Source of the DNA: Leisingera sp. JC1
GTDB taxonomy: Bacteria; Pseudomonadota; Alphaproteobacteria; Rhodobacterales; Rhodobacteraceae
Direction of reading: 5' to 3'
DNA length: 43,757 nucleotides
NCBI RefSeq assembly: GCF_001679925.1
Contig: NZ_LYUZ01000091.1
Span: forward strand, 7,293 to 51,049
Position numbers and translations under genes: made by a program. Each line of letters opens with the position of its first letter. The first letter of the stretch is position 1. Shown here one piece after another: positions 1-8,639 of the stretch. The notes below the pieces were generated by a model. The model searched no databases. It saw nothing but the letters and a program-made list of their open reading frames with translations, and was not told where the DNA came from.

Positions 1-1
1 C

Positions 2-166
2 CTAGCCTTCGTTATCCACCGCCACACCGTCTCGCTCGAAACCGGCATCCCGATGTACGCGATCATCGTGGTCATGCCGGTCTGCCTGAGCCTGATGACG
101 CTGTATTTCGCGATCGAGGTGATGCTGCGCGCCAGCACATCCGCCACCCGGGCAGAGGCGGCATGA
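2..166 (+). CDS. dctQ: TRAP transporter small permease DctQ, C-terminal end (partial)
   Basis: Only the last 54 codons are inside the window. The frame starting at base 2 reads a hydrophobic segment followed by a short charged tail and stops at the TGA at 164-166. That stop overlaps the ATG of the next gene (ATGA), the usual translational coupling of a TRAP small permease to its large permease. The residues show one membrane helix (MYAIIVVMPVCLSLMTLYF), as expected for the fourth DctQ helix. The assignment rests on this helix and on the dctM gene that follows. Confidence 0.7.
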   Translation, partial: LAFVIHRHTVSLETGIPMYAIIVVMPVCLSLMTLYFAIEVMLRASTSATRAEAA

Positions 167-1467
167 GCCCGCTTGTCATTGTCGATGCGGGGCTGTTGAC
201 CCTGCTGTTGATCATCGGTGTGCCGGTCCCATTCTGCTTCGCCGGGGCGGTGCTCTTGTTGATGATTTTCGGCGATTTCGGCGCGGCCAGCTTCCTGATC
301 GGTGCCGGCTATTCCAAGCTGTCGTCGGTGGTCCTGGTGGCGATCCCGCTTTACATCCTGGCCGGTGGCATCATGGGGTCGGGCGGTATTGCCGGGCGGC
401 TGGTCGATCTGGCGGATTCGGTGTTTGGCCGGTTGCGCGGCGGGCTCGGGATCGTGGTGATCCTGGCGACGGCAGTGTTTGGCGCCATTTCGGGCATGGC
501 GTCGTCGGCCGTCGCCGCCATCGGCACGATCATGATCCCGCGGATGGAGGAACGCGGCTACGACCGCGGCTACGCCACCTCGCTGGTCGCCGCCTCCTCG
601 GTCCTGGCGCTGCTGATCCCGCCCTCGGCTTCGATGATCCTCTATGGCTGGGTCACCGGCACCTCGATCCTTGCCTGTTTTCTGGCGCCGGTCCTGCCCG
701 GCCTGCTGCTCTGCCTGGCGCTCGGCTCCTGGAACTACGTTCTGACCCGCAAGATGCCGCTGACCGTGCAGCCGCCGGCCACCAGGCGCGAGATCGGCTT
801 CGAGGTCATCTCCCGCGCCAAGCGCGCCGGCGCCGGGCTGATGATGCCCCTGATCATCCTCGGCTTCATCTACGGCGGCGTCACCACGCCGACCGAAGCC
901 GCCGCCGTTGCCGTCGTCTACGCCATCCCGATCTCGATCTACCTCTATCGCGACTTGAACTGGCGCGACTTGAGCGAGGTGATCTGGCGGGCCGGGCAGA
1001 CCACTGGTGTGCTGATGGTGCTGATCTTCTTCGCCGCCATGCTGGGCCGGATCTGGACGCTGGAAAACGTGCCGCAGCAGATCATGGAGGGCTTCCTGAC
1101 CGTCAGCGCCAACCCGGTGGTCCTGCTTCTGATGGCCAACCTGTTCCTGATGGTCGTCGGCATGTTCATGGAGGATGTCAGCGGCATCCTGCTGGCGGCG
1201 CCGCTGTTGTTGCCGGTGGTGACCCGGGCCGGCGTCGATCCGATCCATTTTTCGGCCATCGTTGCCACCAATCTCGGCATGGGGCTGATCACCCCTCCAA
1301 CCGCGCCGATCCTCTATTTCGCTGCGCTGATCGGCAAGGCCAACCTGGCCTCGATGCTGAAACCTTCGATCATCTTCGTGCTGTTCGCCTATCTTCCGGT
1401 CGTCCTCCTCACCACCTTCGTCCCCGCCTTGTCGATGTGGCTGCCAAATCTGATCCTCGGGCAATAG
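163..1467 (+). CDS. dctM: TRAP transporter large permease DctM
   Basis: A 434-residue, strongly hydrophobic protein of normal DctM length with about 12 predicted membrane segments. It is the ion-coupled membrane channel of a tripartite ATP-independent periplasmic transporter, which takes up carboxylates and related solutes with a separate periplasmic binding protein. Family signatures include GAISGMASSAVAAIGTIMIP near residue 110, the conserved PPSASMILYG stretch near residue 150, and the repeat-like MGLITPPTAPILYFAALIGK near residue 370. The start overlaps the dctQ stop. The binding protein lies outside the window. The following ridA and eutBC genes suggest an amino- or amine-containing solute, but this is inference from position only. 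Confidence 0.93.
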   Translation: MSPLVIVDAGLLTLLLIIGVPVPFCFAGAVLLLMIFGDFGAASFLIGAGYSKLSSVVLVAIPLYILAGGIMGSGGIAGRLVDLADSVFGRLRGGLGIVVILATAVFGAISGMASSAVAAIGTIMIPRMEERGYDRGYATSLVAASSVLALLIPPSASMILYGWVTGTSILACFLAPVLPGLLLCLALGSWNYVLTRKMPLTVQPPATRREIGFEVISRAKRAGAGLMMPLIILGFIYGGVTTPTEAAAVAVVYAIPISIYLYRDLNWRDLSEVIWRAGQTTGVLMVLIFFAAMLGRIWTLENVPQQIMEGFLTVSANPVVLLLMANLFLMVVGMFMEDVSGILLAAPLLLPVVTRAGVDPIHFSAIVATNLGMGLITPPTAPILYFAALIGKANLASMLKPSIIFVLFAYLPVVLLTTFVPALSMWLPNLILGQ

Positions 1468-1494
1468 CGCCCCCAAACCGAAAGGACGCGATCC

Positions 1495-1878
1495 ATGCAG
1501 ATCGAGCGAATCGCTTACCCGCCCGACGCCAAGGGCCAGACCCCGCCCTACTCGAAACTGGTCAAGACCGCCGCCGGCCTGGTTTTCGTCGCCGGTCAGG
1601 TCGGCATGGACGAGGGCGGCCAGCCGGTACCGGGCGGCATCGAGGCCGAAACCCATCGGATGTTCGCCAATCTCAAGTCGGCACTGGCGGCGGCCGGGCT
1701 TGGCCTGGCGGACGTTGTCAAGGCTACCGTCTGGCTGACGTCTGCCGATGACATCACCACCTTCAATTCGATCTACCACGACTATTTCGGCGCCGATCTG
1801 CCGGCCCGCGCCTGCGTCCAGTCGGGGCTTATGGGGCCGTTCAAGGTCGAAATCGACGTCATCGCCGCGGCGCGCTAG
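1495..1878 (+). CDS. RidA/YjgF family enamine/imine deaminase
   Basis: A 127-residue protein of the RidA (YjgF/YER057c/UK114) family. These small cytoplasmic trimers hydrolyse reactive enamine or imine intermediates and so protect PLP enzymes. The family core is visible: FVAGQVGMDEGG near residue 33, the conserved Arg in PARACVQ near residue 106, and the terminal KVEIDVIA carrying the conserved Glu. The gene starts 27 bp after dctM and ends 25 bp before eutB, so it is probably in the same operon. Many RidA paralogues sit beside catabolic genes and act on a pathway intermediate; which one applies here cannot be read from sequence. Confidence 0.9.
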   Translation: MQIERIAYPPDAKGQTPPYSKLVKTAAGLVFVAGQVGMDEGGQPVPGGIEAETHRMFANLKSALAAAGLGLADVVKATVWLTSADDITTFNSIYHDYFGADLPARACVQSGLMGPFKVEIDVIAAAR

Positions 1879-1903
1879 CATCAACCGACATCCAAGAAGT
1901 GCC

Positions 1904-3301
1904 ATGTCTGGATATCACCACAGTCTCGGCGGCGAGAGCTTCCGTTTTGCCGATCTGAAGACGCTGATGGCCCGGGCGACGCCTTTGCGCTCGGGCGACC
2001 AGTTGGCCGGGCTCGCCGCCGGGACCGAGATCGAGCGGGCGGCGGCGCAACTGGCGCTGGCCGATCTGCCGCTGCGCGAATTCCTCAACGTGGCGCTGGT
2101 GCCCTACGAGGCCTGCGAAGTGACCCGGCTGATCCTCGACAGCCACAGCGCCGCAGCCTTCGCCCCGGTCGCTCATCTGACCGTCGGCGGCTTGCGCGAC
2201 TGGCTGCTGTCGGACGCGGCGAATGCGTCCGAACTGACCGCCCTCGCCCCCGGGCTGACGCCCGAGATGGCGGCGGCGGTGTCGAAAATCTGCCGGGTGC
2301 AGGACCTGATTGCCATCGCCCGCAAGTGCCGTGTGGTGACCCGGTTCCGCAATACGCTCGGCCTGCCCGGCCGGCTTTCGACCCGGCTGCAGCCGAACCA
2401 TGCCACCGACGATCCCGCCGGGGTCGCCGCATCGATCTTCGACGGGCTAATGTACGGTTCGGGCGATGCGGTCATCGGCATCAACCCGGCCTCGGACAAT
2501 ACCGCAGCCGTGACCGCCCTGCTGCATCTGACCGACGAGATCATCCACCAGCACGAAATCCCGACCCAATCCTGCATCCTGGCCCATATCACAACCAGCA
2601 TCGCCGCCATCGAGGCCGGCGCTCCGGTCGATCTGGTGTTCCAGTCGATCGCCGGAACCGAGGCCGCCAACCGGTCCTTCGGCGTCTCGCTTTCGCTGTT
2701 GGTCGAGGCGCAGCAAGCGGCCCTGTCGCTGAACCGCGGCACGGTCGGCAACAACGTGATGTATCTGGAAACCGGCCAGGGCTCGTGCCTCTCGGTCGAG
2801 GCACATCACGGTGTCGACCAGCAGACGCTGGAGGCGCGGGCCTATGCCGTCGCCCGACATGTCGAACCCTTGCTGGTCAATACTGTCGTCGGCTTCATCG
2901 GCCCGGAGTACCTATTCGACGGTCGCCAGATCATCCGCGCCGGGCTGGAAGACCACTTTTGCGGCAAGCTGCTGGGGCTGCCGATGGGCTGCGACATCTG
3001 CTACACCAACCATGCCGAAGCCGATCAGAACGATATCGACACGCTGCTGACGCTTCTGGGGGTGGCCGGGATCACCTATATCATGGGCATTCCGGGGTCG
3101 GACGACATCATGTTGAACTACCAGACCACCTCGTTCCACGATGCGCTCTATGCCAGGCGGGTGCTGAACCTGCCCCCGGCGCCGGAATTCGAGACCTGGC
3201 TGGAAGAGAGCGGCATCATGGCCGCCGATGGCCGCTTCACCCCCGCCAACCTGCCGCCGCAGCGCTTTACCGGCATGCTCGGGCTGCTGGAAAGCCGATG
3301 A
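1904..3301 (+). CDS. eutB: Ethanolamine ammonia-lyase large subunit EutB
   Basis: A 465-residue protein of normal EutB length. EutB is the TIM-barrel subunit of adenosylcobalamin-dependent ethanolamine ammonia-lyase, which converts ethanolamine to acetaldehyde and ammonia together with EutC. The frame is open further upstream into ridA, but MSGYHHSLGGESFRF at 1904 matches the family N-terminus. Recognisable EutB stretches include TRLQPNHATDDPAG near residue 165, SDNTAAVTALLHLTDEI near residue 200, and IMGIPGSDDIMLNYQTTSFHD near residue 400. No microcompartment shell or eutGHJ genes are seen, so this is the simple cytosolic type found in many soil and marine bacteria. The stop overlaps the region where eutC should begin. 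Confidence 0.95.
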   Translation: MSGYHHSLGGESFRFADLKTLMARATPLRSGDQLAGLAAGTEIERAAAQLALADLPLREFLNVALVPYEACEVTRLILDSHSAAAFAPVAHLTVGGLRDWLLSDAANASELTALAPGLTPEMAAAVSKICRVQDLIAIARKCRVVTRFRNTLGLPGRLSTRLQPNHATDDPAGVAASIFDGLMYGSGDAVIGINPASDNTAAVTALLHLTDEIIHQHEIPTQSCILAHITTSIAAIEAGAPVDLVFQSIAGTEAANRSFGVSLSLLVEAQQAALSLNRGTVGNNVMYLETGQGSCLSVEAHHGVDQQTLEARAYAVARHVEPLLVNTVVGFIGPEYLFDGRQIIRAGLEDHFCGKLLGLPMGCDICYTNHAEADQNDIDTLLTLLGVAGITYIMGIPGSDDIMLNYQTTSFHDALYARRVLNLPPAPEFETWLEESGIMAADGRFTPANLPPQRFTGMLGLLESR

Positions 3302-4100
3302 CCGAGCCCCCGACAACATCGACCTCTGGCACCGTCTGCGGCGCCACACCCCGGCCCGCATCGCGTTGGGCCGCACCGGCGTATCGCTGTCGACCGCCCG
3401 GCATCTCGAGTTCCAGTCGGCCCATGCGCTCGCCCGGATGGCGGTACATTCCTCGCTGGACATTGCCGCCCTGCGCGAGGACATCGACCGCTATTTCCCG
3501 GCCACCCTGGTGGTGCAAAGCCAGGCCCCCGACCGCACAACCTATCTGCACCGCCCCGACCTTGGCCGCCGGCCGACCGCCGGGGCCGCGGCCCAACTGA
3601 CCGCCGATGGCGACGGGGCCGATGTCGCCGTGGTGGTCTGCGACGGGCTGTCCGCCTATTCCGTTCAGCACAACGCCGCGCCGTTTCTCGCCCAGTTGTT
3701 GCCGCGGCTGGCGGCCGAAGGGCTGCGTTTGGCACCTCTGGTGATTGCGACCCAGGCCCGGGTGGCACTGGCCGACCCGGTCGGCGCGGCGCTGGGGGCG
3801 CGGCTGACGCTGGTTCTGATCGGCGAGCGGCCGGGTCTGACCGCGGCAGACAGCATGGGCCTTTACCTGACATTCGCGCCAAAGCCAAGCCTTACCGACG
3901 CGGATCGCAACTGCATCTCGAACATCCGGCCCGGTGGGCTGCGCTACGAAGAGGCCGCCTACCGCGCGCATTTCCTGGTCAGCCAGTCACTGCAACGCGG
4001 TTTATCGGGCGTCGGCCTGAAAGACGAAACGGCGGCCGAGGCCGCCGGCTCGCTTCAGGATCGCCGCGCGTATCTTGACGGGCCTGTCATGAGTAGTTGA
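3298..4100 (+). CDS. eutC: Ethanolamine ammonia-lyase small subunit EutC, probable one-base frameshift near the start
   Basis: The frame from about 3300 encodes a clear EutC: LWHRLRRHTPARIALGRTG at the N-terminus, then the B12-binding small-subunit core with VVVCDGLSAYSVQ and SNIRPGGLRYEEA, ending near SGVGLKDETAAEAAG. However, the ATG that overlaps the eutB stop (3298-3300) is in another frame. It would join the EutC frame if the run of five C at 3307-3311 had six, giving MTEPPDNIDLW. No ATG, GTG or TTG lies in the EutC frame between 3228 and 3300. Either the gene is mutated, the base call is wrong, or the start is the unlikely ATG at 3228 inside eutB. The last residues run into DNA next to an IS481 remnant. 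Confidence 0.8.
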
Positions 4101-4111
4101 CGGCTCTGATG

Positions 4112-4309
4112 CTCGCTGAGAACGGTCGAGCGCGGCTCCTTCGGACCGGTCTTACGATCCTCGACCGTTTCGCGCTTACGCCACTTCGCAACCGTCTTCG
4201 GCTTGATGCCAGGTTCCCGGCTTAGCGCCGCGGTCGAAACTTGCGATCGCTGTATTGCAGCTCGGATAGCGTATGTGGTCGTGGCGCTGCCGTGACGAAC
4301 TTGTCCCAT
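4112..4309 (-). pseudogene. IS481-type transposase fragment (N-terminal part only)
   Basis: On the minus strand from the ATG at 4309 the frame reads MGQVRHGSATTTYAIRAAI, then a helix-turn-helix region and KPKTVAKWRKRETVEDRKTG. This is the N-terminal DNA-binding part typical of IS481-family transposases. Similarity stops after EPRSTVLSE, and the whole DDE catalytic domain is missing. It lies exactly between the ethanolamine genes and the first catabolic promoter and probably marks an old insertion or rearrangement end. Confidence 0.75.
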
Positions 4310-4384
4310 CGTGCTTCCTTCCATTCCTGCGAATGGATCGCACCATCAAACCGTGGGATCAAACACCGCCTTGCTATCGATCAT

Positions 4385-4421
4385 TTTACAAACCTATAAG
4401 TACTTGCATACCTTTTGGTAT
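4385..4421 (+). promoter_or_regulatory. Promoter with shared operator palindrome, site A
   Basis: TTTACA (4385-4390), a 17-base spacer and ATACCT (4408-4413) form a sigma70-like promoter. The -10 is the first half of the perfect palindrome ATACC-TTTT-GGTAT (4408-4421). It lies 61 bp upstream of the first MDR dehydrogenase. No convincing second operator copy follows 18 bp downstream; only ATAAC remains. The same palindrome occurs before six other transcription units in this window. Confidence 0.75.
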
Positions 4422-4482
4422 CTGAATAACGTTCTCCACGTCAGGCAGGTGTCTGGCACGGCAAACCGAAGGAGGACGGAAT

Positions 4483-5604
4483 ATGCTAGCAACTCCCGAA
4501 ATGATGACAGTGGCCCGCATGCATGCGGTTGGTGAAGCCCTGAAGCTCGAACAGGTGCCGGTCCCAAAGCCGGGCTCGACCGATGTGCTCGTGCGAGTCC
4601 GCTCCTGCGGGATCGTGCCGAATCTGGGCAATATCCTGGCCAATTGGACGACCTGGTTCCCCGAGATGCCGCTGCCGCCGCTGCCCGCGATCTTCGGCCT
4701 TGACCCAGCGGGCGAGATCGCGGCGACCGGCGATCTGGTTCATAATCTCAAGCCCGGCGACCGGGTTTATGTGAACCCGCTCCGAACCTGCGGCTCCTGC
4801 CGTCATTGCCGCCGGGGCGATGAACGCTCCTGCCGCCACGCCGCCTTTCAGGGCTATTTCGGCTTCAGCCACCACGCGCTGCAAACCTTTGGCGACTACA
4901 ACACCGGTGGGCTGGGCGAATATATGGTGGCGCCGGCCTCGGCCATCGTCAGCCTGCCCGACAATATGAGCTATGACCACGCCGCCCGCCTGGGCTATAT
5001 GGGCACCGCCTATTCTGCGCTGCGCAAGTCCGGCATCGGCGTCAGCGACACCTTGCTGGTGAACGGGCTGAGCGGCACGCTCGGTATCGGCTGCGTCGTG
5101 TTCGGCCTCGCCTTGGGGGTGAAGAAGATCCTCGGCACCGCCCGCAACATGGCCTTGTTGCAGGAATTTAAGGCGCTGGCCCCGCACCGTATCGAAGTGC
5201 ATTCGATCGAGGATGGCCCGATCGATACCTGGGCGCGCAGCCATACACCCGATGGCGAAGGCGTCGATGCGTTTATTGACTGCAACGGCCCCGGCGCGGC
5301 ACCGGAGAGCTTCCTGCAAGGCATGCGCGCGCTGCGCCGCGGCGGCACCGCGGTCGATGTGGGCGCTCTGGCGGGCGAGATCCCGATGGATGTGCATTTC
5401 ATGATGGACAACAATCAGTCTCTTATTGGCTCGCAATGGTTCACCACCGAAGAAGGCCAGCAGATGGCCGACATGGTGGGCTCCGGCGTCGCCGATTTCT
5501 CTTGTCTGGAAACCCAGGCCTCGCCGCTGGCAAAGGTCAACGAGGCGATTTCCGGCATTGCCGAACGCCATGGGGGCTTCTCCAATTTCGTCATCCATCC
5601 CTAA
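4483..5604 (+). CDS. MDR-family (alcohol dehydrogenase-like) oxidoreductase lacking a catalytic zinc site, copy 1
   Basis: A 373-residue medium-chain dehydrogenase/reductase. The structural-zinc lobe is intact (Cys103, 106, 109, 117 in CX2CX2CX7C spacing), and the Rossmann motif SGTLGIG is near residue 198. The catalytic-zinc site is degraded: the usual GHE is GLD (72-74), and the third ligand Cys is Met near residue 173; only Cys42 is kept. The residue after the second Rossmann strand is basic or neutral (TARN), which fits NADPH better than NADH. The strong AAGGAGG Shine-Dalgarno supports the start. It is first in an operon with the FAD hydroxylase. A role as NADP(H)-dependent reductase of a quinone, enone or semialdehyde is inferred. 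It is a clear paralogue of the gene at 7496. Confidence 0.85.
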   Translation: MLATPEMMTVARMHAVGEALKLEQVPVPKPGSTDVLVRVRSCGIVPNLGNILANWTTWFPEMPLPPLPAIFGLDPAGEIAATGDLVHNLKPGDRVYVNPLRTCGSCRHCRRGDERSCRHAAFQGYFGFSHHALQTFGDYNTGGLGEYMVAPASAIVSLPDNMSYDHAARLGYMGTAYSALRKSGIGVSDTLLVNGLSGTLGIGCVVFGLALGVKKILGTARNMALLQEFKALAPHRIEVHSIEDGPIDTWARSHTPDGEGVDAFIDCNGPGAAPESFLQGMRALRRGGTAVDVGALAGEIPMDVHFMMDNNQSLIGSQWFTTEEGQQMADMVGSGVADFSCLETQASPLAKVNEAISGIAERHGGFSNFVIHP

Positions 5605-5628
5605 CCCCAACCAACAGGAGTATCGGAC

Positions 5629-7251
5629 ATGAAGCATGTATCCGTACTGGTAGCGGGGGGCGGGCCGGTTGGCCTGACCCTTGCCCGTGACCTTGCGCAG
5701 CGCGGCATCGACTGCCTGCTGGTCGAGCGCAACCCGACCACCACCCAACACCCGAAGATGGACAATACCAATGTCCGCAGCATGGAACTGTTCCGCCGCG
5801 CCGGGCTGGAAGACCGGTTACGGGCGGTGGCGGTGGCCGAGGATCACCCGTTCGACGTCGCCTGGGTCACCACCATGACCGGCGAGGAGCTCACGCGCTT
5901 CGCCTATCGTTCACCCGCCGAAGATCGTGCGCATTACAAGGCGGTCAATGACGGTGCGCAGCCTTTCGCGCCGCCGATGCGGGTCAGCCAGTCCGAAATC
6001 GAACCGGTGCTGCGCGAGGCGCTGGAGGAAGAGCCGCTGGCCGAAGTCCGCTTCTCGACCGCGCTTGTCGATCTGACCGAGGATTCCGAAGGGGTCACCG
6101 CGACCATCCGCGACGAACAGACCGGCGAGACCGAGCAGATCCGCTGCGAATACCTCGCCGGTTGCGATGGCGGCGGCAGCACCGCGCGCGCGACTGTCGG
6201 TATCCCGCTGGATGGCAAGTTCAGCATCATGCCGCGCTTTATGACCCATTTCCGCACCGATGATCCCGAGGCCCGCGCCCTGCTGCAACGGTGGGGCCGG
6301 ACCTGGCACTACCAGTCGGTCCACGGCACGCTGATCGCGCAGAATGATGTGGACACCTGGACGCTGCACACCCGCTATCCCGACAATGTCAAGGATGGCG
6401 ACGCACCGAAAACGCTGGTGGCGCGTTTCGTCGGCAAGGAAATCCCTATGGAGGTGCTGGTGGCCAATCCCTGGTCCCCGCATCTGGCGGTGGCGCAAAG
6501 CGCGGGCACCGTGCGGGTCCTGCTGGCGGGCGATGCCGGGCATCAATATATCCCCACCGGTGGCTATGGCATGAACACCGGCATCGGCGATGCCTTTGGT
6601 CTGGGCTGGATGCTGGCCGCCGTGCTGCGCGGTTTCGCCGGGCCGGGGCTGCTGGAAGGGTACAAGGCGGAACGGCTGCCGGTCTGGAATCGCAACTTGG
6701 AGGCCGCCGCCCGCCACAATGATGTGCGGGTGCAGATTGCCCAACTCTACGACGAGGTGGTCCAGCAGCCCGGCCCCGAGGGCGCGGCTACCCGTCAGGC
6801 TGTTGCAGCGCAGATCGCCGAGATTGGCAATGCCGAGAATGAAAGCCACGGGATCGAGCTCGGCTATGTCTACGCGCAATCTCCGGTGGTTGCCGCCGAA
6901 GATCTCACACCTTCTCAGGATCCGCTGCATTATGTGCCGACCACCCAGCCCGGTGCCCGACTGCCAAGCCTTTACCTCGCCGATGGGCGGGCGGTTTTCG
7001 ACGCGCTGGGGTCCTGGTTCACGGTGATCGTGTTTGGCGATCACGATGTCAGCGGGCTGGAACGCGTAGCTGCCGCGCGCGGGGTACCACTCACCCTGTT
7101 GCGGCACGAAGACGAAAACGCCCGCATGATCTGGACGGCCGATATCCTCGTGATCCGCCCCGACCAGCATGTGGCTTGGCGCGGAGATAGCGCCCCCGAT
7201 GATGCCCTATCAACGGAGCTTTGGGATCGCTTCCTCGGTCACACCTGCTGA
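5629..7251 (+). CDS. FAD-dependent phenol hydroxylase-type monooxygenase
   Basis: A 540-residue class A flavoprotein monooxygenase of the PheA/TfdB/MhpA type, which uses NAD(P)H and O2 to hydroxylate phenolic rings. Visible motifs are the N-terminal dinucleotide motif GGGPVGLTLARDL (8-20), the CDGGGSTAR motif near residue 180, and the FAD-ribityl motif LLAGDAGHQYIPTGG near residue 300. A C-terminal thioredoxin-like domain follows from about residue 440, as in phenol hydroxylases. CAGGAG lies just upstream of the ATG, and the gene starts 24 bp after the MDR gene, so they are cotranscribed. The substrate is not predictable. Together with the P450 and LigM-like genes, it probably converts a methoxyphenol or demethylated product to a catechol or hydroquinone. 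Confidence 0.9.
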   Translation: MKHVSVLVAGGGPVGLTLARDLAQRGIDCLLVERNPTTTQHPKMDNTNVRSMELFRRAGLEDRLRAVAVAEDHPFDVAWVTTMTGEELTRFAYRSPAEDRAHYKAVNDGAQPFAPPMRVSQSEIEPVLREALEEEPLAEVRFSTALVDLTEDSEGVTATIRDEQTGETEQIRCEYLAGCDGGGSTARATVGIPLDGKFSIMPRFMTHFRTDDPEARALLQRWGRTWHYQSVHGTLIAQNDVDTWTLHTRYPDNVKDGDAPKTLVARFVGKEIPMEVLVANPWSPHLAVAQSAGTVRVLLAGDAGHQYIPTGGYGMNTGIGDAFGLGWMLAAVLRGFAGPGLLEGYKAERLPVWNRNLEAAARHNDVRVQIAQLYDEVVQQPGPEGAATRQAVAAQIAEIGNAENESHGIELGYVYAQSPVVAAEDLTPSQDPLHYVPTTQPGARLPSLYLADGRAVFDALGSWFTVIVFGDHDVSGLERVAAARGVPLTLLRHEDENARMIWTADILVIRPDQHVAWRGDSAPDDALSTELWDRFLGHTC

Positions 7252-7255
7252 AACC

Positions 7256-7302
7256 GCAGCGGCCGGCGCCTGCCCCGTGACGGGCTGGTGACGGGCCGCT
7301 GC
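7256..7302 (+). terminator. Possible terminator-like hairpin after the hydroxylase
   Basis: GCAGCGGCC (7256-7264) pairs with GGCCGCTGC (7294-7302), and a smaller CCCG/CGGG stem can form inside the loop. It begins five bases after the hydroxylase stop. There is no T tract, so intrinsic termination is only a possibility. Confidence 0.35.
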
Positions 7303-7413
7303 GACACCGGCAATATGGAACCAGCTCCGAAAGATACAATCGCCTTTATCCCAGGCACGCAAGAGCACCGCAAAACATGTTGCATCTCATCCGGCCATCG
7401 GCTAGAACTCAAG

Positions 7414-7444
7414 ATACCAATTAGTATTTGAACACCTTCGGTAT
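7414..7444 (+). promoter_or_regulatory. Shared operator, site B (double site)
   Basis: ATACC-AATT-AGTAT (7414-7427) is followed exactly 18 bp further on by ACACC-TTC-GGTAT (7432-7444). The first copy has a 4-base centre and the second a 3-base centre, the same arrangement as sites C, D, E and F. The pair ends 51 bp before the GTG of the second MDR gene. No convincing -35/-10 pair was assigned. Confidence 0.7.
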
Positions 7445-7495
7445 TCGACATGACCTTGGAGTATCACACGCCGATGGTGGAGGGAGGAGAACATC

Positions 7496-8605
7496 GTGGA
7501 AATGATGAAAGCAGCGCGCCTGCATCAGGTTGGCGCCCCCATGCAGATTGACGCGGTCGAGAAGCCCGTCGCCAGTGGACAGGATGTGGTGGTCGAGGTG
7601 CGTGCCTGCGGCATGGTGCCCAATCTCGCCAATGTTCTGGCCAATTGGGAGACCTGGTATCCGCAGATGCCCCTGCCCCCGCGCCCGGCAATTTTCGGGC
7701 TGGACCCGGTCGGCATCGTGCATCAGGTCGGCGACAAGGTGATGTCGGTGAAACCGGGGGATCGGGTCTATGTCAATCCCGGCCGCGCCTGCGGCGGCTG
7801 CCGATTCTGCACTTCGGGACAGCCGCAGAAATGCGATCATTGGACGCTGAATGGCTATTTCGGATACAATCAGAACAGCTTGCGGGTGTTCGAACGCTAC
7901 AAGCAGGGTGGCTTCTGCCAATATTTGGAGGCCCCGGCCAACGCGCTGGTCAAGATCCCCGAGAATGTGGAATTCGCCCAAGCGACCCGGTTCGGCTATC
8001 TAGGCACCTCTTATTCGGCGCTGCGCAAATGTGGCACTCTGGCGGGCAAGACGCTGATCATCAACGGCGCCACCGGCACGCTGGGGGTCGGCGCGGCACT
8101 TTTCGCGCTGGCCCAGGGGATCGGCAAGATCTACGCCATCGCGCGCGGCAAACCGCTGCTGGAACGGCTGAAGGCGCTCGATCCCGCCCGCGTCGAGATC
8201 TTCTCCAATACCGAGGGCTCCTCGGGCGAGTGGATCAAGGAACAAACCCAGCGGTTGGGGGCCGATTTCATGCTCGACACATTGGGCGCGGTGGCCGATC
8301 TCTCCTCGATGAAGGACGCCATGTCCGGGCTGCGGCGCGGCGGTCGGCTGGTGAATATCGGAGGCACCGCCGGTGATCTGCCGGTGGATGTGAAATGGTG
8401 GATGGACGAGCAGATCGAACTGATCGGCTCGGTCTGGTTCACCGTCGCCGAGGGCTATGAGATGGCCGGCATGTTCAGCAGCGGCGCCGTCGATCTGAAC
8501 GTGCTGGAAACCCAGTCCTGGCCGCTTTCGGACATCAATTCCGGGATCAACGGTGCGGCCAACGGCAATGGCGGCTTCACCAGCTATCTGATCGAGATCG
8601 ACTGA
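7496..8605 (+). CDS. MDR-family (alcohol dehydrogenase-like) oxidoreductase lacking a catalytic zinc site, copy 2
   Basis: A 369-residue paralogue of the protein at 4483. The start is taken as GTG 7496 because GGAGGGAGGAG lies just upstream; an ATG at 7502 is the alternative. The structural-zinc cysteines are present (99, 102, 105, 113). The catalytic GHE is again GLD (68-70), the third ligand Cys is Leu in [12 protein letters not shown], and Cys38 remains. The Rossmann motif is TGTLGVG, and the strand ends in AIARGK, suggesting NADPH. It is followed 34 bp later by the formaldehyde dehydrogenase. A third, decayed copy lies at 26655-27680. The duplication implies two related reduction or oxidation steps, or a dosage effect. 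Confidence 0.85.
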   Translation: MEMMKAARLHQVGAPMQIDAVEKPVASGQDVVVEVRACGMVPNLANVLANWETWYPQMPLPPRPAIFGLDPVGIVHQVGDKVMSVKPGDRVYVNPGRACGGCRFCTSGQPQKCDHWTLNGYFGYNQNSLRVFERYKQGGFCQYLEAPANALVKIPENVEFAQATRFGYLGTSYSALRKCGTLAGKTLIINGATGTLGVGAALFALAQGIGKIYAIARGKPLLERLKALDPARVEIFSNTEGSSGEWIKEQTQRLGADFMLDTLGAVADLSSMKDAMSGLRRGGRLVNIGGTAGDLPVDVKWWMDEQIELIGSVWFTVAEGYEMAGMFSSGAVDLNVLETQSWPLSDINSGINGAANGNGGFTSYLIEID

Positions 8606-8639
8606 TACTAACGAACGCAAAGACAGGCAGGACGACCCT

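Noticed and set aside
4483-8605. Naming the MDR genes zinc alcohol dehydrogenases
   Set aside because: Two catalytic-zinc ligands are replaced in both, so normal alcohol dehydrogenase chemistry is not supported.
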